This document shows positions 52,744 to 62,252 of a stretch of 64,000 nucleotides of DNA, piece by piece. Position 1 is the stretch's first letter, and every line of letters begins with the position of its first letter. The DNA is from Acanthopleuribacter pedis (GTDB lineage Bacteria > Acidobacteriota > Holophagae > Acanthopleuribacterales > Acanthopleuribacteraceae), in assembly GCF_017377855.1 (NCBI RefSeq), contig NZ_JAFREP010000014.1, positions 1 to 64,000 on the forward strand, written 5' to 3'. The notes under the pieces are model-generated. The model was not told the origin of the DNA. It worked only from the letters and a program-made list of their open reading frames with translations, and did not search any database. Both the position numbers and the translations under genes were made by a program.

Positions 52744-54957
52744 CTAATAAACCGTTTCGCCGTCCATATCGATGTCGGTTTTGACCTCGAGGAGGTCGAG
52801 CATGGACGGGCACATATCGGCCATCTTCGGGGTTTGGTTTTTGAACGGCAGCGAGCTAAAGAAAATGCCCTGCACGTCTTCCGGCGCCAGTGAACAGTGA
52901 TCGCCGGACCAGTTTTTGGGGTTGATCTCGGTGATTTTGTTGGGCAAACCGCCCAGCGTCGTATCCCAAGAAACGCGCCAGTCCGGCGCCGTCGCCACGC
53001 GCAGGTCCGGGGTTTCACCTGGGTTGTAGCCCTTGTACATCTCGTCGCGCAGGAACACCTTGCGCACCGGTTTCATGCCGGTTTCGGGTTCCGTGTAGGC
53101 CTCCAGCTTGGTGACCAGCTCGCGGCACAAGGCGTCGTATTCCTCTTGTTTTACCGAACCTTCCGGTTCGCGGCCCTCCAGATTGATGAAAATCATGCCC
53201 AAGCCAAGCGCGTAGGCCTTGGTGTTTCCCCAATCCACGTAGTTAAAGGGCGTTTGCGCATTGAGCAGGTCGTCCAACTTCATCGTGGTCCCCAGCACGT
53301 TTTGTTTCAGCTTCAGGTAACCGTTTTCGTACAGCCAGGTGTTGAAATGGAATTGGTAACGGAAGGAAGCAAAGCCGTGGTCGGAGCAGACGATCAGCGT
53401 CGTGGTGTTGAAATCAATTTTTTCCATGGCGCGACCGACGATGCGGTCCATGCGACGGTAGGTCTCGCGCATCACTTCTTGGTATTTCGGGCCTTTTTCC
53501 GCGTCGTAGAGCGGGTGACCCTCGTCCCAGTAGCGCCACAAAATATGGGCGACACGGTCGGTGAAACTGAAGACCTGGACGAACAGATCGCGGTCGTTTT
53601 GGTCGAGGAATTCGTCCATCATGGTTTCAAAACGGGTGACGGTTAGGTCGACGTCTTCCATGAAGTGGTCCTCGTCCATGAGGGCGCCGCCGATGGACCA
53701 GGTATCGAGCGCCCAGCCTTGGGTTTTAAAGGGTTCTTTCTGCCACAGTTTGGCCGAGAAATCGGCGGGGTAACTGAGCGGGAGCGGTGAGTCGGGGTGC
53801 AGGTTCACCGCGGTCAAATAAACCTTAAAGCGGTCGGCGCTGAGGGTGTCCACGTAGAAACGCCCAAAACCTTTGAGCGAAATCAGTGGGTTGACGCGGA
53901 ATTCAAAAATCACCGTGTCCGACCATTCTTTATGACCAATGCGCAGGGTTTCGCCGCCGACCTGAATCACCAGCTTGTCGCCTTCGATGCCGACTGTCAT
54001 CGGCAGCGCGAAGTCCTTGGGATGCGGGTATTCTTGACCCGATCGTTTGGCGAGCTTGGCCGCGTTGGCGTCGTAAAACAGCTTGTTGGGCGGTCCCATG
54101 ATTTCGGTTTCGAAGGGGCCGACGCCGGGATCGAAGCGGTTGACGATGACCGAAAATTGGTTCTCGCCTGTTTCAAAATCGGGGTCGTTGGTAAAGATGC
54201 TGGGGCGGCCGATGGTACCGCGGATGTCGGGTACGGCCAGACCGGCAATCATTTCGCCGTTAAGCGGTTCGGCGGGGAAGGTTACCGGCAAGCGAATGAT
54301 TTTGGCGGTTTTACCGTTTTCTTCCAGCATTTTCCAGATCGGTTTGCCTTTGCGCACGGTGACCACCGCGGGGATTTCGTCGGGCAACCACTGGTTAGCA
54401 ACAAAAAAGGCGGCACCGGCGGCGGGAAGCGAGGCGGCCAAGGAGAACAGCACCCGTTTCAGCACCGATAAACGCGAGGCGACGCTCAACAGAATAAAAA
54501 CCAGCGCGAACACCACGCCCTCGGCCAAGGCCGGCAAGGCGACCGGGTTCAATTCGCCGAACAAAACCTGGGTTCGGGTTTCGCCGCGCAGGGCGAAATC
54601 GGGAATATAGGTCCCGTCCTGACGGCGCAGAAAATCAAAGATACCGGTTCGGCCTGGGTTGAGGCCGGTGGCAAAGGTCGACCAGGAAACCGGGGTTTGC
54701 GGTGGGTTGGTCGGGGTTAAGGCGGCGTAACCGCCCATCTCTTTGAGCTTAACCATGTTGGGCAGTTGGCCCTCGTCCATCATCTGACGGACCAGCTTGT
54801 CGTCGGCGCCGTCAAAACCCAAAACAACGACTTTTTTCTGGGTTCGCTCGGTGGCGTGTAGGGGCGCAACGGTGGCAAAGGCACCGAGGCACAAAACACT
54901 CAACAAAAGTAGGGGAGCGGTGCGAGACAACGAAGCGGTGATTGCGGGGAACGTCAT
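52744..54957 (-). CDS. Alkaline-phosphatase-superfamily enzyme with internal TM helices
   Basis: 737 residues from MTFPAITA, with AAGGATG before it; the frame runs nine codons further. Signal peptide about 1-36. The metal-binding start is VVVLGFDGADDKLV (D49). The nucleophile region is NPPQTPVSWSTFATGLNPG, with Thr88 or Ser91 as candidate. Metal-binding VCSDHGFASF lies near 520. The pattern fits type I phosphodiesterase/nucleotide pyrophosphatase-like hydrolases. Two hydrophobic helices at about 140-160 and 168-188 interrupt the domain. They are followed by a beta-rich insertion of about 250 residues. The substrate is unknown; these enzymes cleave phosphodiesters, phosphonates or sulfate esters. 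Confidence 0.85.
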   Translation of the reverse strand: MTFPAITASLSRTAPLLLLSVLCLGAFATVAPLHATERTQKKVVVLGFDGADDKLVRQMMDEGQLPNMVKLKEMGGYAALTPTNPPQTPVSWSTFATGLNPGRTGIFDFLRRQDGTYIPDFALRGETRTQVLFGELNPVALPALAEGVVFALVFILLSVASRLSVLKRVLFSLAASLPAAGAAFFVANQWLPDEIPAVVTVRKGKPIWKMLEENGKTAKIIRLPVTFPAEPLNGEMIAGLAVPDIRGTIGRPSIFTNDPDFETGENQFSVIVNRFDPGVGPFETEIMGPPNKLFYDANAAKLAKRSGQEYPHPKDFALPMTVGIEGDKLVIQVGGETLRIGHKEWSDTVIFEFRVNPLISLKGFGRFYVDTLSADRFKVYLTAVNLHPDSPLPLSYPADFSAKLWQKEPFKTQGWALDTWSIGGALMDEDHFMEDVDLTVTRFETMMDEFLDQNDRDLFVQVFSFTDRVAHILWRYWDEGHPLYDAEKGPKYQEVMRETYRRMDRIVGRAMEKIDFNTTTLIVCSDHGFASFRYQFHFNTWLYENGYLKLKQNVLGTTMKLDDLLNAQTPFNYVDWGNTKAYALGLGMIFINLEGREPEGSVKQEEYDALCRELVTKLEAYTEPETGMKPVRKVFLRDEMYKGYNPGETPDLRVATAPDWRVSWDTTLGGLPNKITEINPKNWSGDHCSLAPEDVQGIFFSSLPFKNQTPKMADMCPSMLDLLEVKTDIDMDGETVY

Positions 54958-55149
54958 AAATGCATCCTTCAACGGCAAAATCATCGAAGCTTAGGTTGGG
55001 GCAAACTTCATTCCAAGGCGGAAGCGATTGTAAATCTGAGGTACGAAGCGGTTGTGTGGCGGGGTGTCCCGGCGGGGTGGGGGCGATTGCCGGGTTTTGT
55101 CGCGATGAGGGGTGACGGCGGATGTCGGGTCGCCGATGGAACAACGGAT

Positions 55150-56745
55150 TTAGATGAAATCGGGTGGGTGTGGCAGGAACTCGAGATCCTCGTGGTTGCC
55201 CACCACTTGGTTCATGTGCCATTCGTTTCGGAACAAGGCGACCGGGCGTTCCGCCTCGTCGTAGAGCAGGGTGAAGGTGTAGCCGCCGTCCGGTTCAATC
55301 GTGCCTTTGATCCAGCGCGAGGCGCCGTAGTCCAAGCGGTCGAAGGTGACCTCACAGCGGTATTCTTCCAGCATGCGCTCCTTGAAGACCTCGAGCTGGA
55401 GTTCACCCACCGCGGCCAGAACCGGCAAACGCGAGTGGGAACGGGGATCTTGCAACACCTGCACAACCCCTTCCTCACCGAGTTGGTCCAAACCTTTGCG
55501 GAAGGATTTGTTGTGGGTCATGTCTTTGAGGCGGATGCGGCAGAAAATTTCCGGCGGGAAGCGGGGGAAGGACGGGATTTGGAAATCCTTGCCGACCGTG
55601 AGCAGGTCGCCCGCGCGGAACAAGCCGGGGTTGACCAAACCGACGATATCGCCCGGGTAGGCTTCTTCAATGATTTCGCGTTTTTGACCGAACAGCCGGT
55701 AGGGAAAACTGAGTTTGACCTTTTTGCCGGAACGAAGGTGTTTGACCGTCATGTTTTTCTCGAACTTGCCGGTGGCGACCCGCATAAAGGCGACGCGATC
55801 GCGGTGGGCCTTGTTCATATTTGCCTGAATTTTGTAAATGAACCCGGAGAAGTCGGCCGAGGCGGCGGGTTTCTCGCCTTTGACCGTGCGCAGATCGGCC
55901 GGGTGCGGGGCCAGCTCGGTGAAGCGGTCCAGAAAGTTGTCAAGCCCAAAGTTGTTGATGGCGCACGCGAAAAAAACCGGCGTCATTTCACCCTCGAGGA
56001 ACAGGTCCTTTTCGAAGGGGTGAATCAGTTCGTCGACCATTTCGAGTTCTTCGTCCAAAAGGTTGCGGTCGTGTTCATCGACGATGGAAGCCATGTTGGG
56101 ATCCTCGAGGCCGCTGGTCGCCACGGGTGCTTTCCACTGGCCGCCGCTGGTGCGCTGATACATATGCACCTGACGGGTATCGCGCTCATAAACACCTTTA
56201 AAATCACCGGGTTCCCCGATTGGCCAGGTCATGGGGATGGCGAGAATGCCGAGGACTTTTTCGACTTCCTCGAGGAGTTCGAAGGGGTTGAGCGAGGGGC
56301 GGTCCATCTTATTGATGATGGTAAAAATGGGAATGCCGCGTTCGCGACACACCTTAAACAGCTTAATTGTTTGCGGCTCGACGCCCTTGGCCGCGTCCAG
56401 CAGCATGATGGCTGAATCGACCGCCAGCAAGGTGCGGTAGGTATCCTCGGAAAAGTCTTGGTGACCCGGGGTGTCGAGGAGGTTGTAACAGACATCGTTG
56501 TAATCGAATTGCAGGGCCGTCGAACTAATCGAAATGCCGCGGCGTTGTTCCATGTCCATCCAGTCGGACACGGTTTGGTGGCGGTTCGCTTTTTGGGTGA
56601 CCATGCCGGCGCGTTGGATGGCGCCCCCGTAGAGGAGCAGTTTTTCCGTGAGGGTGGTTTTACCGGCGTCGGGGTGGGAAATAATGGCGAAGGTACGGCG
56701 GCGGACGATTTCCTGTTGGATTTCGGGTGAAAGGTTTTCGGACAT
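55150..56745 (-). CDS. prfC: Peptide chain release factor 3
   Basis: 531 residues from MSENLSPE; the upstream part of the frame is rich in Arg/Pro and untranslated by appearance. A translational GTPase that removes RF1/RF2 from the ribosome. G-motifs: Walker A SHPDAGKTTLTEK, the switch region RGISISSTALQF, DTPGHQDFSEDTYRTL and NKMD. The domain order after that is the usual RF3 one. Monocistronic, divergent from the ABC-F gene. Confidence 0.96.
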   Translation of the reverse strand: MSENLSPEIQQEIVRRRTFAIISHPDAGKTTLTEKLLLYGGAIQRAGMVTQKANRHQTVSDWMDMEQRRGISISSTALQFDYNDVCYNLLDTPGHQDFSEDTYRTLLAVDSAIMLLDAAKGVEPQTIKLFKVCRERGIPIFTIINKMDRPSLNPFELLEEVEKVLGILAIPMTWPIGEPGDFKGVYERDTRQVHMYQRTSGGQWKAPVATSGLEDPNMASIVDEHDRNLLDEELEMVDELIHPFEKDLFLEGEMTPVFFACAINNFGLDNFLDRFTELAPHPADLRTVKGEKPAASADFSGFIYKIQANMNKAHRDRVAFMRVATGKFEKNMTVKHLRSGKKVKLSFPYRLFGQKREIIEEAYPGDIVGLVNPGLFRAGDLLTVGKDFQIPSFPRFPPEIFCRIRLKDMTHNKSFRKGLDQLGEEGVVQVLQDPRSHSRLPVLAAVGELQLEVFKERMLEEYRCEVTFDRLDYGASRWIKGTIEPDGGYTFTLLYDEAERPVALFRNEWHMNQVVGNHEDLEFLPHPPDFI

Positions 56746-56977
56746 GCAACTAAGCCTCGTGGAAAAACATTGGCATGGGGCGGAACGAACGGAACCCGGC
56801 CCCAAAACACTGCATTCTACCTGAGCACCGGTCGAAGTGCGAGGGTGAACCCGCGCCGGGACAGGGGGTGCGGACACGGAACGCACATTAGCGTGAGAAA
56901 TATTCGGGCGGCTTTGCTAACATAAGGCCTTTGTCGCGGCACCGAGGGGTTGCGTACTTTTGTGAACGAGGTCGATA

Positions 56978-58936
56978 ATGCTTAACCTGATTAATGTTGG
57001 AAAACGCTACGGGACGCGGGTGCTCTTCGAGGATGTCAACCTGCGACTGGATCCTGGCAAGCGTTACGGCATCGTCGGTGCCAACGGCGCCGGGAAATCG
57101 ACCATGTTGCGCATTATTACCGGTGAGGAAACCGCCGACGAGGGCGAGATCGCCACGCCCGCCCGCTTGAAACTGGGCACCCTCACTCAGGACCACTTCG
57201 CCTTTGAAGAAGTGCCCATCATGCAAGTGGTCATGAAAGGCAAAAAAGCCTTGGCCGACGCCTTCGACGAAAAAGAACGCCTGTACGACGATCCCGACGC
57301 CGATCCCAACCGCTTCGCCGAGTTGGAAGAAATCATCGCGGACCACGACGGTTACGCCGCCGAGGCCAAAATCGGCGAAATGCTGGAGGGCTTGGGCATC
57401 CCCACCGAAAAACACGAACAACCGATGAGCGTGTTGTCGGGCGGCTACAAGTTACGCGTGCTACTGGCCCAGTGTCTGTTTGGCGAACCCGACGCCTTGC
57501 TGTTGGACGAACCCACCAACCACCTCGACATTTATTCGATTCGCTGGCTGGAGAATTATCTGGTCACCAGCCGCGCGGTCGTGGTGGTTATCTCCCACGA
57601 CCGCGAGTTCTTGAACGCCGTGTGTACCCACGTGATCGACGTGGATTACAGCACCGCCAAGATGTACACCGGCAACTACGACCAGTTCCTGGAGCAGAAA
57701 GCCGTTGACGAAGAGATGCGCCAACTCGAAACGGAGAAACGGGAAAAACGCATTGAGGAACTGAACCAGTTTGTGACGCGCTTCAAGGCCAAGGCTTCCA
57801 AGGCCCGCCAGGCCTCCAGTAAAGCCAAACAAATCGAACGGATGGAAAAGGGGATCGAGGCGCCGCGTTACTCCTCGCGAATCGCCCCGGCGATTCAGTT
57901 CACGCCCTGCCGTCCCACCGGCAAGCGGGTTATTGAAGTGAAAGGTCTGTGTAAGTCGTTTGGCGACAAGCAGGTGCTCAACAACCTTAACTTTGAAATT
58001 TACCGCAACGACAAGGTCGCCATCTTGGGTCCCAACGGCGTGGGAAAGTCGACCCTGCTCAAAATTTTGATGGGTGAGCTGGAAGCTAGCGCCGGCGAGG
58101 CCGAATGGGGCCACGAAACCTATCCCCAGTATTTTTCCCAGGACCACGGTGAGGCGCTCGAAAAAGAAACCACCTTGTACGAGTGGTTGTACAGCTTCGC
58201 GCCGGCCGAGCCCATTGGCGCCATTCGCGGTATTTTGGGCAACATGCTGTTTTCGGGCGACGACGTCCACAAAAAAACTACCGCCTTGTCCGGCGGTGAA
58301 GCCGCCCGTTTGGTAATCGCCAAGTTGATCCTGCTCAAGGGCAACATTTTGGTGCTCGACGAACCGACCAACCACCTCGACATGGAAGCGATTGAGGCGT
58401 TGGTGGACGCGGTACGTTCCTTTGACGGGACCGTGTTGCTGGTGAGTCACAACCGGTACGTGGTCGACAAGCTGGCCACCAAAATCCTGGAGATCCGCCC
58501 CGAGGGCGTCGATCTGTTCGACGGCACCTACCGCGAGTTTTTGGATAAAGTCGGTGCGGATTATCTGACCTATCAGGTTGATTTGCGCGCGGAGCAGAAA
58601 AACCGTCAGGCCGAGAAGAAACAGAAAAAGGCCCAGGAGACCAAGGGCAAGGACAAGAAAACCGACCGTAAGGCTTACAACGCGGAGGCCAAGCCGTTGC
58701 TCAAGACCTCCGGCGAGTTGGAGCAGCAAATCGCCGACCTGGAAGAAAAGCTGGAGGCCGTTAAGGATCTGTTTTCAGATCCGAATTACTTCGCCAAGGC
58801 GGATCCGGCCGAGGTTCGGGTCAAGGATCAGGAGAAGCGCGATTTGGAGGCCGAGCTGCAGGAGCGGATGGACGCTTGGGAAGCGGTCAGCGTACAAATT
58901 GAGGAACTGAAAGAAAAGTTTGGGCTGGATGATTAG
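56978..58936 (+). CDS. ABC-F family ATPase (Uup/YbiT-like)
   Basis: 652 residues with two ATP-binding cassettes and no membrane segments. First Walker A GANGAGKST at about 37-45, signature LSGGYKLRV, Walker B LLLDEPTNHLD. Second Walker A GPNGVGKST near 355, signature LSGGEAARLV, Walker B LVLDEPTNHLD. The inter-domain linker (about 240-310, basic and helical) is the ribosome-contacting arm of ABC-F factors. A C-terminal coiled-coil of about 110 residues (LEQQIADLEEKLEAV) resembles Uup. These proteins rescue or tune stalled ribosomes. Which sub-family cannot be fixed by eye. Confidence 0.93.
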   Translation: MLNLINVGKRYGTRVLFEDVNLRLDPGKRYGIVGANGAGKSTMLRIITGEETADEGEIATPARLKLGTLTQDHFAFEEVPIMQVVMKGKKALADAFDEKERLYDDPDADPNRFAELEEIIADHDGYAAEAKIGEMLEGLGIPTEKHEQPMSVLSGGYKLRVLLAQCLFGEPDALLLDEPTNHLDIYSIRWLENYLVTSRAVVVVISHDREFLNAVCTHVIDVDYSTAKMYTGNYDQFLEQKAVDEEMRQLETEKREKRIEELNQFVTRFKAKASKARQASSKAKQIERMEKGIEAPRYSSRIAPAIQFTPCRPTGKRVIEVKGLCKSFGDKQVLNNLNFEIYRNDKVAILGPNGVGKSTLLKILMGELEASAGEAEWGHETYPQYFSQDHGEALEKETTLYEWLYSFAPAEPIGAIRGILGNMLFSGDDVHKKTTALSGGEAARLVIAKLILLKGNILVLDEPTNHLDMEAIEALVDAVRSFDGTVLLVSHNRYVVDKLATKILEIRPEGVDLFDGTYREFLDKVGADYLTYQVDLRAEQKNRQAEKKQKKAQETKGKDKKTDRKAYNAEAKPLLKTSGELEQQIADLEEKLEAVKDLFSDPNYFAKADPAEVRVKDQEKRDLEAELQERMDAWEAVSVQIEELKEKFGLDD

Positions 58937-59735
58937 GCTTTTTGTTTCATTAGGTTACTTGGGTTGGAATCCGTTTATTGCTTAGGATATTTGGATGTCT
59001 AGGATGGGCGTTGGGCGGCGTGGTTCGGCCCGACGTTGAGGCGCCGCGGATGAAGGGGTCCACCAGGATCTTGGTTCTTCGTGCGTAGTTTGCCGCGTGC
59101 TTTGATCTTGGGGGATGGACCTGAGATGGGAAAAGCTTGGTGCGGGTAGCCGTGCCTATCCTCGGCTTCTGTTTAAGAGGGCAAGGGTGCGAGCAGGTGC
59201 AGTTATCCCGCTTTCCGCTCGGTTCAGGTTTCTACCTTGAACCTTGGGCGGACGGAACCTGGGTTTCGATGGTCTGGTTTTTGACGATTTGGGATGTTTG
59301 GCTTTTGCTTCGCCTTGTGGGGCGGTAGGTCGGCGCCAAAGGCCGCGAATGCCGTCCCTAGCTTAAAATAGGTAGGTGGATACGTGGCATAGGTAAAGAA
59401 GTGCCACGCTGCTCGTCAAAAAACGGACCATTGAATCGTTTCTCCTTGTTGGTTTCTGTTGGGTCAGGCGAGAAAACCACGGCGGAGGGTCAGCATTTTG
59501 ATGTTTTTTTTCGTTGGGTTGGTTTTCGGTCCGCTTCGCGCCTGTTTACAGCATGGGACCGTCCGATGAACCTTCACCGTTTGCCGGATCAAACAGCATC
59601 AAGACGTTAAGCACCCCGCTTCAACCGCGGCCCAGGCACGAGGCCGTGCCGGCTCATCGGTCGATTCAATCGATCCGTAAATAAAAAAGGCCGGGCAAAT
59701 CAGCCCGGCCTTTTCCGTCTCTTATAGGAAGCGCG
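58937..59735. other. 800-base intergenic region
   Basis: No gene found: two short plus-strand frames (59137-59328 and 59401-59610) lack ribosome sites and family resemblance. The only clear element is the terminator at 59683-59715 that ends the gene to the right. Confidence 0.4.
59683..59715. terminator. Terminator of the secreted-protein gene
   Basis: AAAAAGGCCGGGC, loop AAATCA, GCCCGGCCTTTT: strong on the minus strand, where it follows the secreted-protein stop by about 20 bases, and possibly bidirectional. Confidence 0.88.
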
Positions 59736-61955
59736 TTAGTCTTCCGTTTCATCTTTTTCGTCGGTTGCTTCAACCGGCGCAGCGTATTGGAAGGTGCCCT
59801 CGCTGTGGGCCCCGTAGTGGGCCTTGACCGCGCGCTCTTCCGTGGTGAGATGGATGTTGTCGACGAACATCAGCGGGCCACCGAAGCGTTCGCTGCCCGC
59901 GTTGTCCTGCAGGTAAAACACACCCACCTGGATACGCTTGCCGTTGTTGGTCACCGGGATCTTGGCACCGAAGGGGATCCAGCCACTCATCACGCCGTCC
60001 GCGTAACGGTAAACCACGTCCAACCAGCAGTCGGAAACCAAAGCGGTGGGGTTTTGCATCAACTTGCCGGAGGCACCGATCCAGGTCCATTGGTCCGAAC
60101 CTTCCTCGCGCCACACAATACCGTAGTAGCTGGCGTCCGTGGACCACTGTGGGTTGATGAAGCGCATGTCGAATTGGAAATACCACTCGCCGTACTGGGG
60201 CACTTCAAAGAAGGGCGACAACAAGGCTTCGCGGTCCGGGGCGAATTGGAACTGACGCTGGTCAATCGAGGCGTAAGACGGCTCATAACCCACGTAGAAA
60301 ACACCTTTCTTGGCGGGAACCACCGTCTCCGTGAAGAACTCGGAGGAACGGCGGCTGGTAACCCAAACGTGCCAACCCATGAAGGCCGAGTCAAAGTTCA
60401 CATCCAAACGGTCGAGCAAGGCCTGGCTGATGGGGGCGCCGGGCGAAGGCACAATCGCGCCGAACTCGTTGGTGGGTTCGCCCAATTGCAGGTCGCCGAA
60501 GGAAAATTGGGTCCAGCCCTGTTTCATGGCCTCGGTGATGTCGAAGTGCTCAAAGTCGGCAAAAAAGATGGTGCCGTTTTGGTCCATGGTGCTGGTCGCG
60601 TGCATCAGCGCGAAATCGCTGCCGGTGCGATTGCGAACCAAGGCGTACGCCGTGACGTCGCCGTTGTGCGCCGCGAAACGCGTCCAGGTCACCTCGCGCG
60701 CTTTGTCGCCGAATAATTCTTCCAAGGTGAAGCGCATGCTTTCACCCGGCAACAACTGCATGTTGTACTTGCGGGCGACTTGGCGGCCTTGGTCGTTAAA
60801 CCCGATCAGGTAACCCTCGGCGCACGCTTTTTTCACGTTGACCACGCCGATCTCCGTGGTCAAGGTGTCCGACGTCGGGGTGTAGGGCATGATCTGAACC
60901 GTGGAAGGGATGTCGTTGGCGTCACTCGCGGCCAAGGCGCCCGAGTCGTTGCCGGACAACATGTAGCCGACCAGGCCACCTTCAAACGGGGTGACCTCGT
61001 ACCACGAAGCGTTGGAGGTCAATTCACCGATTTGGTCCGGCTGATTCAACAAAAACTCGCGTTTCTCCAAGGGTTCCATGTCAAAGAAGTATTCGGTTTG
61101 GGTTGCTTCAAAAAACGGGAAAATGAAGGGATCGTACAGGGCGCGCAGACGAACCCGCATGCCGCGATCAAAGGTGTTGATCAGGACGATTTTGGTCCAT
61201 TCCTTGGTGCCGCCGGAGCCGATGTTGGGAAACATCATGCCGCGGTGTGCGGTACGGGGCAACACCATGGAGGCGAAGTTCCCGCCTTGCGTGCTGCAAA
61301 CGCCGATGTGCTGGACGCCCGCAATGGACATGTCGCCGGTGGCCGTCAAGCTATCCCAGAAAATGGCTTTGTGTTCCTCTTCCTGGTCGAGGTAATCATA
61401 GGTGGTGCTTTCCCATCCGGTGCTGATGCCTTCAACCAAAACGGTGTTTTCCTGGCGGATGGGTTCCTTGTCGCAACGGTCGCGTTGGATAATCGGCTGC
61501 GAAAGGATCTGACCGTTGTTGGTCGAGGTGTTGACCAGGGCAATTTCCTGGCCGCAGCTCTGGTCCGAGGCTTCGATCTGGGAAACGTAAAGGGTTTCGC
61601 CGCTCAGGTGGGTCATTTCCACCAAACTCACCTTGCCGTTGGCCTGGGCGTAGCGAACGTAAGCGGGCAGAGCAATCGCGGTATCGATTTTGGCCCAAGC
61701 GACCTCGGCACCAAATAACGCGGTGGCCGATGCCTCGTAACGGGCAAATTTTGTCAGGGTCACCTCGGTGGCACCCAGTTCTTCGCCCAAATCATTAAAT
61801 CCAGTGATCGTAACACGCACTTCCGTTTTGCCGGGGTTGGCAAAGCCGATCCAAGATTCGGCGTCTTGACGAAGGTGGGGCGCATATTGGCTGACCTGTG
61901 CCACACTCAAGCCTGCAAACAGGAAAAGCAACACCGGTACGAGCAATCTAGCCAT
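59736..61955 (-). CDS. Secreted protein with four ~100-residue modules and a C-terminal beta domain
   Basis: 739 residues, ATG after TTAAGGAG. Signal peptide about 1-19 (LLVPVLLFLFAGLSVAQ). Residues 24-455 are four similar modules. Each has a strand such as WIGFANPG, EIALVNTS, KIVLINTF or EIGVVNVK, then a GFNDLG/GFNDQG-like turn, and an end such as VTAYALVRN or LVGYMLSG. The rest (about 465-735) looks like a jelly-roll or lectin-type beta domain with many aromatic residues, ending in an acidic tail. No catalytic motif. The adjacent gene encodes the same kind of module, so the two proteins probably act together at the cell surface or outside. Function unknown. Confidence 0.82.
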   Translation of the reverse strand: MARLLVPVLLFLFAGLSVAQVSQYAPHLRQDAESWIGFANPGKTEVRVTITGFNDLGEELGATEVTLTKFARYEASATALFGAEVAWAKIDTAIALPAYVRYAQANGKVSLVEMTHLSGETLYVSQIEASDQSCGQEIALVNTSTNNGQILSQPIIQRDRCDKEPIRQENTVLVEGISTGWESTTYDYLDQEEEHKAIFWDSLTATGDMSIAGVQHIGVCSTQGGNFASMVLPRTAHRGMMFPNIGSGGTKEWTKIVLINTFDRGMRVRLRALYDPFIFPFFEATQTEYFFDMEPLEKREFLLNQPDQIGELTSNASWYEVTPFEGGLVGYMLSGNDSGALAASDANDIPSTVQIMPYTPTSDTLTTEIGVVNVKKACAEGYLIGFNDQGRQVARKYNMQLLPGESMRFTLEELFGDKAREVTWTRFAAHNGDVTAYALVRNRTGSDFALMHATSTMDQNGTIFFADFEHFDITEAMKQGWTQFSFGDLQLGEPTNEFGAIVPSPGAPISQALLDRLDVNFDSAFMGWHVWVTSRRSSEFFTETVVPAKKGVFYVGYEPSYASIDQRQFQFAPDREALLSPFFEVPQYGEWYFQFDMRFINPQWSTDASYYGIVWREEGSDQWTWIGASGKLMQNPTALVSDCWLDVVYRYADGVMSGWIPFGAKIPVTNNGKRIQVGVFYLQDNAGSERFGGPLMFVDNIHLTTEERAVKAHYGAHSEGTFQYAAPVEATDEKDETED

Positions 61956-62252
61956 GGATCAACTCCTTAAATCGTAGGAACCGCCTTGGTGCGGCGGTAG
62001 TGACAAAAAGACCCTATCCCTTGTGTCGGCGCTTTGGAGAAAGGGTTTAGAGAAAAACAAACATTCGCGGGACGCTCCATCATAGCGAGCATGCCGTGGC
62101 TGTGCAGTAAATAATCTCAAATAAGCGGGTTGGATCACAGAAACCGCGGCAGTGTACCGCCGGCCTCCGTGTCCGCCGCCGCTCCGGTCGCGTGGCTCAC
62201 AAGGGTTTGTCGCCTGGAGCCATCACCCTTGTGAACCATGTGGGCTTGCGTG
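61956..62252. other. Intergenic region between the two secreted-protein genes
   Basis: The 297-base gap between two minus-strand genes contains a hairpin at 62193-62238, near the stop of the right-hand gene. The promoter of the left-hand gene should lie here but I could not identify it. Confidence 0.35.
62193..62238. repeat. Hairpin after the right-edge secreted-protein gene
   Basis: TGGCTCACAAGGGT pairs with ACCCTTGTGAACCA with one mismatch, loop TTGTCGCCTGGAGCCATC. No T-tract. It shares TCACAAGG and a GTCGC-containing loop with the recN hairpin, and like it lies immediately 3' of a gene. Confidence 0.7.

Noticed and set aside
59137..59610. Two short plus-strand frames in the 800-base gap
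   Set aside because: No ribosome sites, no family resemblance.
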